The position numbers were made by a program, and so were the translations under genes. DNA of 25,701 nt from the NCBI GenBank assembly GCA_002224055.1, contig AZLU01000361.1:1-25701 (forward strand). The letters are read 5' to 3'. The DNA comes from Pezizomycotina sp. ARF18 (lineage: Eukaryota > Ascomycota). Positions 1 through 11,066 of the stretch are shown here, piece after piece (position 1 is the stretch's first letter; each line of letters begins with the position of its first letter). Below the pieces are notes generated by a model, which saw only the letters and a list, made by a program, of their open reading frames with translations, was not told the origin of the DNA and made no database searches.

Positions 1-2790
1 ATGTTCCGGCGTCTCAAATGTTTCTTCTTTACCTTTTTACTTACGACTAAGTCCTTTAAATATTGATTCTCTCATTTTATCTTCTCAAAGTATTTTTCTT
101 TTGTTTCTCTTGCCAATTTCCTTATTATATCAAAATGAATAGATGTATGGGGTTACAAAAAAAAAAAAACAATGATATAATGTCATATGGTTTTCTTCTT
201 CTGATGGGCATCTCATTTCTTTCTCTCTTTCTTTTATATATTTCGATGTTGGATTCATTTCACGTACCTCCCATACGCATGTTACTATATACATATATAT
301 ATACACAACACCGATCGTGTTCGATCCTTTGTACGCCCTCTCAAGATCTCTCCCTGCCTGATCCTGTTTATGTCAGGCATGATCCTAGTGCTACTCTCAT
401 CATGTACATTTTTTCTCTCTCTAATTATTTTCTTTGTAATATTATGTCGAGTAGGAAGTATATATTTTATTTTCATTTCACATAGTATCTTCATACGCCG
501 CTCAAAACTTGAGGTACGAGTTGCTTCAGACATTGTAATTAAGTAAGAATAGCTCCTGAAAAGAACGGAGAATGGTAGCAGGAGAGTCTTTTGTACGATA
601 AATACTTGAATATTTTTATCGGCATTATATAATAGTAATCAAGAATAACTTGTCACCACTCAAGATCCTTCGATACTTGATATCAAAATTATCTGGATCG
701 GTTTTTTCAATATCATATCTTCGTGGTAAAGATCGACGAAAGCTTTGATTGGTATGCACGATTGAACACGTTCCCGTTGCTAGGTTCGGCGGCACCTGGT
801 CCTTACAGGCTCTCAGCTGCTGCGTCTCACAAGGGCTATGGAAAGAAAGGCTGCCAGTGTGTTATCTAAACGCATGTCCTTCGCAATTCCTTCCGACTTG
901 CTGCCAATAAAGCAATTCTTTGCCCTTTCGCACGTCGATCGCCAGACCTGACATCAATATATGTAATGTGGGGCTGAGGAACAAAAAGGATGAGAATTCC
1001 CCTAGAGTTTCTCGCTCATTACATCGTCAATTTTCATTTTATATACTCCGTAGCTTGCGAGAGGACAGATATTGCATTCTACGTCGGCGTTCTGCGCAGT
1101 CAAGGTGCCGAAATATTCTCACCGTCTGGAAGACCGGTGTATGTACCGGTTACGCCGTGTCTACCTCAGAATCAACTCGGAATCTTTTCTCTCCACGAAA
1201 GGTATCGATGTCACGGTTAAAATGAAAATCGATGAAGCAGATGGTCTCTCGACCAGGACTTCCTTTTTTTTTTTTTTTTTTTTTTCAATAACATTAAAAA
1301 GGCCGTTTAATTGAAAACAGAAATTAAAATAGCCTTAGGGAAATAATAATTTACACTGGCGTCAAATAATACAACAGCTAATAGGTATTTTAGCTGGGGT
1401 TATGACCGAAAAAAATTCGCGCCCCTCGCGCGCTACTTTTATTATAAGGTAAGACACAAACGACATAATATCGCACTGAAAACAGAGACAATACGACATC
1501 ATCGCGCATCCACCACAAAAACAAAAAAAGCCAACCCTTTTCTTTCTTTCAGGCGTACCTACGTTAGATCATTTAGCTTGAGCCTGTTTCACTTTCTTCT
1601 TTTCATTCCAACATGCAATTGGTTCAGCCGAAGTATTCCCAAAGGAAAGAAAAAAGAAAAAAAACTACAGCGACACGAAGTAAGGCGCTTTTAGCTTACA
1701 CGTGCTGCGCGCCCCGTTAAAGGAAGGTGCCGTTTTTACGACTTCTCTCTTCTCTTCTCTTTTGATGTACGGGTTCGCCAGCATTTTTGGATTTGGTGGA
1801 GCTAATGCAAGATTAAATTAGAACAGAGGGGACAGGACATGTGCAGTTCGCCATCGGATCCAATTCGTCACCAACCTGGCGGATCTCGCACTACCGATGG
1901 TCCACCATCACTTGCCCCCCCCGGGAGGTCCGCTTTTTTTTTTTTTTGGTTTTAGTATTTGGGTATTAAGTTCGAATCAGTGAAAGAGAAATTCCCCCAT
2001 TCTGAATCCTGTCCTCAGGCTACTGTTTTTATTTTATTTTATTTCTTGTTCTTTATCCACCGGTCTGCTAGCAAAGTCATGTTGTCAATTGTTAAAGCTA
2101 ACGATAAGCAAGACAGCCTAGAGCTCCACAGAAAGGCAGGCAAGCACGAAGCAAAAGCAAGGCAAGCAGGCAGAGGCCGATGGTGCCTGGATAAATTACC
2201 GCTAGCCACCCCCAGACGAGTGGATAACAATTAAACGACTTGGGAATTACGACAAATAAAAAAAAAAAAAAAAAAAAAAAAAACTTCGAGGAACTCTCCT
2301 TGGACATTTTTTTCTTTACACTGCGGTTCTGCGGTTCCTCCTTGTCGGGCTCCACATTTTATTTTTTAATGCCAAATCTCAACGGAAGAGGGAAAAGAAC
2401 GCCGAGATAGGCACTTGGGCACTATAGGCTACACCGACATGGAGGGGAAGGCAAAAAGAAATACTTATGGTTTAAGAAGAAAAAAAAAAATAGAAGGGCC
2501 GGGGAATAGAGATAAAGCAAAAAGGTACACGTCTAAAGTCCAGAATTGAACAGCTCTCGGCCTCTGCGCCTTGTTTCGAAGATGGCGTGCTTTAGGAATT
2601 TTATAGGTAAACGCATCGTATTTGCGCGCTGATTTCTTCTTCCTAAAGTTCTTTCCTTCTTTTTTCTCTTTCGCCACCACCGCCCAATGAGCACCATCGC
2701 GATATGCGATCGAAGGATCTAATCCTGTTACAGCCGCTTGCATGATGCACGCGTGCATCGTTTCCTTCTTGCTTCTTGCTTTTTCTTTTT

Positions 2791-2792
<2 letters not shown>

Positions 2793-2831
<39 letters not shown>
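2793..2831. repeat. T39 mononucleotide tract
   Basis: An uninterrupted run of 39 T, the longest homopolymer in the window, preceded by a pyrimidine-rich stretch from about 2761. No gene edge lies nearby. Runs of this size are known to be unstable and to exclude nucleosomes; here it may also be the tail of an old retroposed copy, but I see no flanking duplication that proves this. Confidence 0.9.
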
Positions 2832-5800
2832 CTAATGGATTAGAGTTCAAGGACAACTTTTGTGAATTATTACTTAGTATTTTTTAAAACGATCCAAAGC
2901 GAAGGGAAAACAGGTGGTTTACGATCGGTTGAAGCACTGAGATATCCGAAAAACGCCTTCGAACACGACAGGACTAACCTCCACCGGGAAGGAACGAAAA
3001 GAATCCCAGGTGCACTTTCTCAAGTGAAGAACCATAAGTCCTCAGGTTCTCCCCGGCGGAACTAAAACTAATTGATTTGTCTAAGGTACGAGGAGAACAG
3101 GCTAGTTCTACTTGAAACAATCACATCTGGAGAAACTGCGGAGGTTTTGGTCTTCAAAGGATATTCATGCAGTGCAAGTTTTGAATCGATAAGACACTTG
3201 CGCTGAGAGCTATTTTATTCTCTGCTCTTGTTGGACTATCCTTTTCATTCGAAGTGTTTGTTCGACGCCGCCGAGAAGGCAAAGGGTAAATGAAGCACGC
3301 CCCTCATCATCCAGCCCGATTCAAGAAGGGCAACGACCGTCAGGTACGATAAAGTTCTTAATTTTCATTTTCCTTTTTGTTTTTGATAGGTCCCGTTTAT
3401 AGGTCCTCCTCGGCGATTTTGCTGGCGGTTCTTTTCTCTCTCCAAAATAATAATAATAATGATAATAATAATAGTTCCGTCTATCTAACTGTTTTATCTT
3501 TATTTTTTCCCTCATTCCTATCATGAGAGGTAAATAGCGCAAAGTAATATGCTCTGCAGCGTACATGAGCGTTGGGAAATAATAATAAGAATTATTTTGA
3601 AGGGAAAGGAAAATATTCTGGAGTTTGAAACTCAACCGAATACCCGCTGTATAGCCTGCTCTGCCCGCGCCCCCAGAAACGGTCCGATTAGCATTATTCG
3701 CCGTTTGGGCTTTGGGGGCGGCCAGGGAGAACAAGGAACATCCTTGCAAGAAATTGTTCAAATGTTTAAGCTGGTAAAGTAAAGATCTACGTTTTTACCT
3801 TTATTTTCGGGAAAGGAAGAGGACGGCGTTGAGTATGAGTGGAGAATACTGAAATCTAGAATTTCGGGCGGTATTGACGGGTTGCAGAAGCAATTTGTCT
3901 CCCCTCCTTTCTTGTCCGTGTCACGACTTGCTCAATCGCCGATTTTGACGATCAAACGATTTGAATAGGTGCAACGTATAATCCCTTTGTGGCTTTTTTC
4001 CCTTTGCAATAATTGAGTGAATAATCTTGGGCTTTCAGCTGTCGTTGTGAAAAGTCGAAACGCATTCCCCGAGAGCAGCGACTTTTTCAAACATAAGCTG
4101 GAGAATAATAAGTATAGTCTTGTATTATACACCACATCCGGTACGTATCGTACGATTATTCCTCCTACTAAACACTATACTTCTTCTAATATACAACCTC
4201 CCACGACTAATTTAGGGCGTATCATCGTCGGGTGATATAACGTGCTAGCTATTCTTGAAACTTCATAAAAAAAAATTGCATTAATAGCTTAGGCTCTCCT
4301 CAGACTTTCTTCTTGAATGATCATTACGATAATGTGATCACGATTTGGAATTGCAAATAGTTTACTATTTCGTATTAGGTCGGGGAATACGGACTTCTTC
4401 TCTTATATCAGTGCCCAAGTCACGCTTCCTTGACTATTCGATACTGACCCTTACCTTTTTCTTACCTCAAGAGTATTTTATCCGCTCTGGAAATATATAT
4501 TCTCCATAGTAATATAGTAGAAATGAAGACCACTAACGCATGGACAGCAATCACTCCAAGGGGTTTCTCATATTAAACCTTATCTAGGATACGAGAACGC
4601 CTCATGTGCTCTTCTTTTAAAGTGCTTACATTCATATGCAGGGATTCTAACAAGATCAGATTAAGAAGACGAAAACCTGAACAGACCGGATTGTGGAGTA
4701 ATACTTTCCTTTATGTTGATAAACCCGTCGCTCTCTATCCGTTTCCCAAAGTATATTGCCGTTTGCGGTTTAGCTCCTGTTTTATCTTGACCTGCCAGGT
4801 ACAAGCTCAAGTTTCCTTTTGTCATCTGGCTAACTCGGCAATCTTTTCTTCTAAACACGCTACCTACAGTGCGCTATGAGGGTTTCGGTTTTATATCCTT
4901 CTAGAAAGATGAACAAAGGGAGGGCTTTTAAGTTTTGATCGCCTTCAGAAACCCTTTTTCTGGCGACGGACAGGGGTGTTTTCCTAGTAAAATAAGGTAC
5001 ATTCTATAGTTTTCTTTTTCTCACACTTCCTCTTTGTTTATTTAACACGAGGCATCTCATTATCGGAGATAGACAGATTCCAGATGAAAAAGTTTTTTTT
5101 TTTTTTTTACTACTGCTTTGATCGTGCAGAAACATTTGCGAAGAAATGTGGGGCTCCATGATTCGTATTACATACATGCATTGATCTTTACTTACGCCCA
5201 TTTGCAAGAAACAACAAAAAATATAATCAAAAAGGAATCCAACAGAAGAGCAAAATACTTAGGAAGTGGATATAGGATGAAAATCATCCTTTTTCCAAAG
5301 CTTCTAGAAAAGGGAAAACATGACGTTATTTTGCGTTGAAGATCTCAAGCCCGTTTTTTTAATAGCTTTTCCTCAATGATGTCTGCGATCGAAAGGGACG
5401 AAATAAGGATTCCACCAATTATACCTCTATTTCCCCGTCCGCAGGACTGCAATGTGCCTTAATTATTTCGGTTAAGCAGGAAGTGCAGTTAACAATAAAT
5501 CATTATGATATCAGGCATGATTATTATTGCTTTGTTACAAGATGAAGGCAAGAAAGCGTAAGTAAAGGGTTCAAAGAAAAGTAGAAGAGCTATCAGCATC
5601 GCTATACCAAAACGAGTAACAAATAACAAAAAAAAAAAATATAGGTATTAACAAATTAACTCATTCATGATCATGAGAGATATCTCTCCCTTTTTTTTGA
5701 TGTACTTAATTAAGGGGAGAAAAAAAAATATAAGAAACAATACTAATAAAATGTCGAAGGATGATATTTTTGTTGCTTTTGTCAGCTTTTGTATATTTAT

Positions 5801-6027
5801 CACGTTTAGGAAATTATTTCCAAGGATTCGTCGTTTCTGAGGCTGAAAGGCGTATAGTGGAGAATACAGTGGCGTCCCGCTTTTCAAGTAAGAAGCAGAG
5901 GTACCAGATTGCACCGTTACCCGAAGTCTCGCCGATCACTGCATGTAAGATCCGATTGCCGACATATATTAGCCCCAGAACAAGGGAAAGGAAAAAAAGA
6001 AAAAGGAAGGAGCTATATTTGTTTTGA

Positions 6028-6044
6028 CGGGGTTCTAGACCCCG
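6028..6044. repeat. Small perfect hairpin in 3' flank of RGS-LOV gene
   Basis: CGGGGT and ACCCCG form 6-bp perfect arms around a 5-base loop TCTAG. It lies about 120 bp beyond the stop codon of the minus-strand RGS-LOV gene, so it may fall in that gene's 3' untranslated region. Function is not known. Confidence 0.4.
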
Positions 6045-6160
6045 ATCACGATTGCCGTTACTGTGGCTTACAAGAATCACACACACAGGATAGATAGAGA
6101 GACATTTTTGAGGTACTTTGTTTTGGGCTTTTGTTTTACTTGGCTTCTCTGTTGTCTAAC

Positions 6161-9100
6161 TTACATGGCACGCAGTAGATCAAGCTGTCTTCTTCCTCGG
6201 CGAGCAGCGACAGCGTTGCTATAAAGTGATCCCCCTGCGAAAGGAAGCCCGGATCCGCTCGATGTGGGACCTTGAGTTGCGGCAAAAGCTCTGGATCCTC
6301 GTGAGAAAATCGATGCCGTGTAGCTTTTAGTCCTCGGCGCGGACGTTGGTGGAGACGTGCGATACGTAAACCTAGTGCTACCTTTGCTCCCGTCGCTGAT
6401 CATGAGGAAGAACTGTCGCAACGAAGCAATGGCTTATATTAGCTTTTCTAGTTTTTCTTATTGTACCGAAATGCGTGGAGCGAAACCGAAAGAGAAGCGA
6501 GGGATACTTTAATTTACCTTGCTAAATCGGTCCTTAAGATATCTGACGGTGTCAGCCATCATAGCGAACGTACGTTCTTGTTCCGCATGGTGCGAGTGCT
6601 GAAGAGAGCTCCTCTTGTTACTTTCGCTGTCGATTCTGGAAGATTTGTGCGTTCTTCCACGCTTTGGCTCCTGCGCGATTTTTTGTCTGGTTCTCTCCAC
6701 ACATCGGAGATCGCCTCGAGCTCCCGCTTGCTGCGTTTTGCCTTCCGCGGTGCCAAAGTCTTGCATGAGCTGCTTCTGGCAGACAGTAAATAGAAAATTG
6801 GTCAGGTCAAAGTGCGCGCCGAGCCAGTACCGAGGAGTGGTCCCGTTAACGCCGCGCCGGCCGTCAAAAATTGGGTAGAGGAGCATGAAGTTGTAGAACG
6901 GCGTCGTGTTCTTCTTGCAGTTGACCAAGAGCTCTGCAACCGGTTCGTTGTTATCGATGGCGTTGTTCAGGCGGACAAGGCGGTCTATGGGTGAATGCGT
7001 GCCGTCTCCTTGGAACGTGCGAGTGTGTTTCCCGGTGAGCTCGTCTGCAGAGTAGCCTGTAAGTGACAGGAACCCTTCGGAGGAATACCGAATTTCCTGC
7101 TTTGCGTTTGTAATACAAAAGGAATGTGTCCATGGCAGCAATGCCATGCCGTGCGTGTTTTCTTCGAAGGCTTGTTTGACCGTAGCGAGGTCAATATTTT
7201 TCGGTTCTGGCGGGTTAAAATCTTCAAGTATTGCTGCTTCGAAGTCCTCGTTGAGCTCCGCATGCGAGATTATCTGTTGCACGTAACGAGGGAATGCATC
7301 GTTGTTTAGCTTCTCGAAAGCGTCCAGTTCAATCTTGATAATGTCCGAATTGAGCTCTGCCGTCGGGTGATCCTTGGTAAGGGCAGTCTCGAGCTCTCTT
7401 GCGAGAACCTGCGCGGTTATCTGCGTGTTCGCAAGTACCCAGTTGCGAAGGGCTGTCCGCGGATCTTCCTTTAACTGGACGACGTCACAAATTGTGGACG
7501 TGCGCAGCCTCCTTCGTCCTGCCTTTCTGATAGAAGTGTCGTTCTCGTCGTGGATGCTGTCGCAAAAATTTTGCAAATTTGGTCCGCATTATCTCATCAT
7601 CAAGTATAGCCCGTAGTCCCGGCTCGTCCATGAGCGCACCGCACGGGTGCTGTCTTAATAATGCAGTAATGGAGCCGCTGATAGGGGATTCAACATTCGC
7701 ATTCGTGTTAAACCTAATTTCTAGAAAATTGCTAGTGTCGATGCTCGACATGAAGGATACCACGCGAGAATTGTTCATTTCTGGATGCACGGAGAGATGG
7801 GGAGGAAATCTCTTTATCCCTGAAGGCCTTTCGGAGCTCAAGTCCTCGACAGAATCGTTTCTCGAGAAATGTATGGTATCCGCGTCGGATACGGTCGATA
7901 CGTCGTCATCTCTAATTGTATTTTGATCGGTAGGCACAGAAGACTGCCGATTTATAGGTGGTTTACACCTATCATCGGGTGAGTTGCTGGTATCAGAATC
8001 AGAGAAGAAAGACATGACACGACCGTTTGCGTATGAGAGACGCAGGAAAGCGTTATTTGTTCGTCGATCACATTCTTCGGAATTTTGTTAGCCTTATCAG
8101 TATTCATATTCAAGGTCGTGCTCCCTTAAATCTACCTTCCCCACTGTCGGAAGTAAAAGAGAATGGACGGCTGTTGCGTGATCTTTGGTCGGCTGAGAGA
8201 CATAGAACCGACTTATCGCTGTGGAATCGTTGGATAGACCTCCGTACCGCGTTTCCATTGCTGAGTATAGTTTCCGGAAGGCTCTGGGTATCCAGGTTGG
8301 ATCCGAAAGATACAACCCGACTGCCTCCTCCTACTGGGTCAAGCAAAAGCATTGAAAGTGAAGCGTCATCGGAGCTGGTCGCTCTGATACCCCTAGCAGC
8401 ATGTGCAAAAACCATTCGTGATGAACTTCTGTGGAATTTGCAAAGAGCCAAGCGCTCGGATTCTCTTTAAGATACTTATCCACCATCTTCTCCAGCACTT
8501 CTATATCGAGCTCTGCTAGCTCTTCGCTGGAAAGGTTGGAGCGGACGTGGTGAGCAGCTCGGATGCGGTCGAGGAGGTAGCCCTCATAATCGGAGCCTTT
8601 CCGACCCCGTAAATCTATCGATGGTCTAGACTCCTGGGCATCGTCCTTTTCCGTCTCCGCGCCTTGCTCAACCCTTGTTTCCTTCTCTCCCGGAATAAGC
8701 TATTTAGATCTTGCGGGCTAAAGGACAATTGCCAAGACTCCGGTAACTTCGATCGAGGGGAAATTTGTGGTAATGGCTTCCCTAAATTCTCATTGTCGTC
8801 TTTACCTTGTGCTGGAATGGGCCAAGCTTTTCCTCCGGTTCGATGGCGGAGACGGAGTACGGATACAGGATACCTGGCCTTGTCCCCGCTTTGACCAAAA
8901 ACTCCAAACTCGGCCATCGTCGGTGTGGAACAGGGTGTGTTCATGTCGGAGTACGGGAAAGCCTTGAACTCCTCGCTATCATCAACTTTAGGTAATAGAT
9001 TTACCGTCGAAGCTGAAGCGGAAAGCGAGGGTGAAGCCTGCTTTGATTCGAAAATCTTCGTGCTGTTCCTTTGGCCCCTTCGCTCGTTAGCTTTAGCCTG

Positions 9101-9764
9101 ATGTTTTGTGCGGTGGTCTTGATACGGTTCTCCTGGACTGGTGGTAGTTCCTGCTCCGTAACTAAAGTGGACATGGCTGCAGAAAGCTTCCGCTCGATGA
9201 GAGGAGTCTCCGGCCATGGAAGGTCTAGCTGCTCCGTCGGGCTTGTCGTCATATGCACGTGCACCGGTGACGGCAGCATGTTCTGGATGAACGGCGATCT
9301 TATCGGGGTACAGACCACGCCGCTAAGAGGCTGGTCAACATTAAGACCTTGTACGAAGAGCCAGGAAGATATTTGTTAGTATATGACGACAAAGATAAAT
9401 GTTAATACGAAAATGACAAATTCAGACACAGAGTCCTACCGTGGACATCCGTCGGTAACGAAATCTCCAGCATCTTCAGGTTCCTATTCTTCTTGCTCTT
9501 ATTAGAGCCGTTGCCGTATCCAGCGCCCTTGGCCAGCTTTTTAGCCCTCGTCAGTGCCCTTTTGATGCTGACGGAACGCTTCATGAGGCCGCTTTTGCTG
9601 CTAGGGTTGTCGTTCTGATGCTGTCCCTCATGCTGCGGTTCCGGCGGAGGTTTCGGTGGAGTAAGGACCTGGCTGATGCTGTGTGCATGCCTACGCTGTT
9701 CCCTATGTACAATATCAACGTCGACGCGTATCGATGGCCATGCGCTGCGGTGTTTTGGATCCAT
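6161..9764 (-). CDS. RGS domain plus PAS/LOV-like domain signalling protein, frameshifted
   Basis: Four exons on the minus strand: 9764-9440, 9347-8136, 8074-6518 and 6412-6161, stop TAA at 6163-6161. Introns are 92 bp (branch TACTAACA), 61 bp (CTAAC), and 105 bp (CTAAT), all GT..AG with matching phases. ATG 9764 is the first in-frame ATG after a stop. Predicted length is about 1115 residues once frames are reconciled. Residues 1-650 are Ser/Pro/charged and probably disordered, with a basic cluster near residue 65-100. An RGS fold follows (7661 to about 7270, ending in AFPRYV), then a PAS/LOV domain (7135-6797) with GFLSLTGYSADEL. RGS domains accelerate G-alpha GTP hydrolysis; RGS-LOV proteins are known from fungi as blue-light sensors. 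Frame changes occur near 9060-9100, 8689-8691, 8442-8444 and 7564-7568. The 5' half could be a separate gene, but exon phases favour one. Confidence 0.78.
6797..7135 (-). other. PAS/LOV-like domain lacking adduct Cys
   Basis: The order of elements is that of a LOV-type PAS domain: FCITN, then IRYSSEGFLSLTGYSADELTG, then the flavin loop, then LLVNCKKNTTPFYNF, then YWLGAHFDLT. The canonical flavin loop is GxNCRFLQ. Here it reads GKHTRTFQ, with Thr (codon 7024-7022) in place of the photo-adduct Cys and His in place of Asn. The terminal strand normally reads VQLDVT; here it is AHFDLT, so the Gln that relays the light signal is His. No neighbouring frame offers a Cys at the site, so this is not explained by a nearby indel. 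The Asn of FYN is kept. Confidence 0.8.
7270..7661 (-). other. RGS domain region of the RGS-LOV gene
   Basis: The segment opens with LLRQHP and GLRAILDDE, which resemble the first RGS helices, and closes with LDAFEKLNNDAFPRYV, which resembles the conserved RGS end (FD..Q..I..LM..D.FPRF). In the middle, SIHDEN sits where RGS domains carry S.EN.LFW. The expected FW after it is not visible, possibly because the frame changes at 7564-7568 and perhaps again just downstream. Whether the domain can act on a G-alpha subunit cannot be judged until the frame here is settled. Confidence 0.65.
7734..8322 (-). repeat. Three spaced copies of an RV(V/M)SF..S..DT motif
   Basis: Within the disordered region just before the RGS domain, three 12-residue segments match: SRVVSFGSNLDT (8322-8287), GRVMSFFSDSDT (8024-7989) and SRVVSFMSSIDT (7769-7734). 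Spacing in the spliced protein is about 79 and 85 residues. Copies one and three differ mainly at synonymous third positions, which supports this reading frame and the 8135-8075 intron. The pattern resembles a repeated short binding or phosphorylation motif; the RVVSF copies fit the general [RK]x[VI]x[FW] form of protein phosphatase 1 docking sites. Confidence 0.7.
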
Positions 9765-11066
9765 GTGTTTTTCGTCTCTCGTCCACAGCCGGCGTGTACC
9801 TTGCCCACACCTTCGGAATGCGATGGAATAAGATGATGCTTTCTAGCGCTGGACTTACTATATAACTACTTAGATTATTAAATCAATATATATTAATGTT
9901 ACAAACAGGAAATAGGGCGGGCGGGCACCGAAGCTTTGTCGACTTCTTTTTTTCTCGCTGAGCTCCTAAACAAAACGAACTTGTAGGCTTTTCTTATTGT
10001 CTCAACTAGCAAGGCAGGACAGCAAATTAGATGTTATAAAACATTCAAAGATACGGGTCTAGGACTAAAGAGTGGCCTTTTCAAGAAGAAGAAAAGGCGA
10101 GAGGGAGAAGAGGGAGAATTGCCATCCAAAGTTTAACTAAAAGCTAAGGATTTCTCGAAATCGAACAAAAAAAAAAAAAAAAAAAAAAAAAAGCCGCAAC
10201 ACCAACACATGTACACGATGTACCTGACTAGCTTGTAGAATCGGTTTATATTAGTCGTGAGATTGTGCATAGTATTGGCGGCATAATTTGAAGAGCGTTA
10301 CAAGGATGGCGCCTGACCCTCTGTGAAAGAAACTCGAAATTAACTTTTACACACGATACTTGATCATGTAGCTCATTGGACTTAACCGCGCGTTGGGAAC
10401 CATTACCCATCGTTAGCTATTCCTGGAGTTGCAATCTCTCGATCTGATTTTTTGCTTCTAGTGCTTCTCTAGCTCGCTTATGCAATGTCACAACTATCGA
10501 ATCCTTTGACAATTAAGGCCAAGCACAGTGCAAAGGACAAATAGCTCTACTGTTATTGTGGCAGTCCTGAACCTTGGATATTATATGCAGGTGAATTCCC
10601 TCCCCCCCCCCCCCTTTTTTTTTTTTTTTGTTTTTTTTGGTTCGTGGACAGGGAGGCATTATGAAGAGTTTCAACAGGGGTAATTCATTCCCCTCGACGC
10701 GATGTTCATCTCAAAATCTCATGATATAATTGTGGTGCTAGGTTTATATCCTTTGTTCGTTTAAAAGAAGGCACCCTTTGTCCTATAATTAGCGACACAT
10801 CCCGTGTTTATCAGTGCCCGCGAGTGCAAAAACAGGCACAGTTGTTATATACATTGCTTAGCGTCACTTAAGTTCTCATTCTCAAATAGCGCTAATGCAG
10901 GTACGTACAGAAAGCCCAGCAAATGATATAGATGTACGATTTTTTCTTTGTTTACAATCTCTACGCAGCCATGGCCCGAAAAAAAGAGAGAGAAAAAAAA
11001 AAAGGGGGGGGGGTAGTATTCCCCAGTTAGCTGAGAATCCAACAAACGAGATCGTTGTTTCTCTCC
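9765..11066. other. Intergenic: RGS-LOV upstream region and homopolymers
   Basis: This 1.3-kb gap separates the start of the RGS-LOV gene from the stop of the dehydrogenase gene; both run on the minus strand. It contains A26 at 10167-10192, C13 followed directly by T15 at 10602-10629, and A11 followed by G10 at 10993-11013. The last two tracts lie in the probable 3' flank of the dehydrogenase. No further gene or clear promoter element is visible. Confidence 0.7.

Larger units (their letters stand above)
1..6160. other. Long intergenic stretch, no supportable gene
   Basis: I read all six frames and found no open frame with a recognisable domain, no pair of exons joined by GT..AG with matching phase, and no tRNA or rRNA. 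Open frames here are at most about 146 codons, are T-rich or overlap on both strands, and look like chance. The DNA is AT-rich with T22 at 1264-1285, A26 at 2258-2283 and T39 at 2793-2831. There is an AAT-type microsatellite at about 3446-3472. A heavily frameshifted gene could still be hidden; 920-1225 and 4604-4879 are the most protein-like stretches but I cannot assign them. Confidence 0.6.

Noticed and set aside
63-485. 140-codon plus-strand open frame
   Set aside because: Composition follows a T-rich microsatellite-like stretch; no homology visible and no splicing partner.
3321-3761. 146-codon minus-strand open frame
   Set aside because: Includes a Tyr-rich run from an AAT microsatellite and overlaps an equally plausible opposite frame.
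8097-8315. Alternative minus-strand frame over the first RVVSF motif (YLSDPTWIPRAF..)
   Set aside because: It looks protein-like, but the other frame has silent-site divergence to motif copy three and joins correctly through the 61-bp intron.
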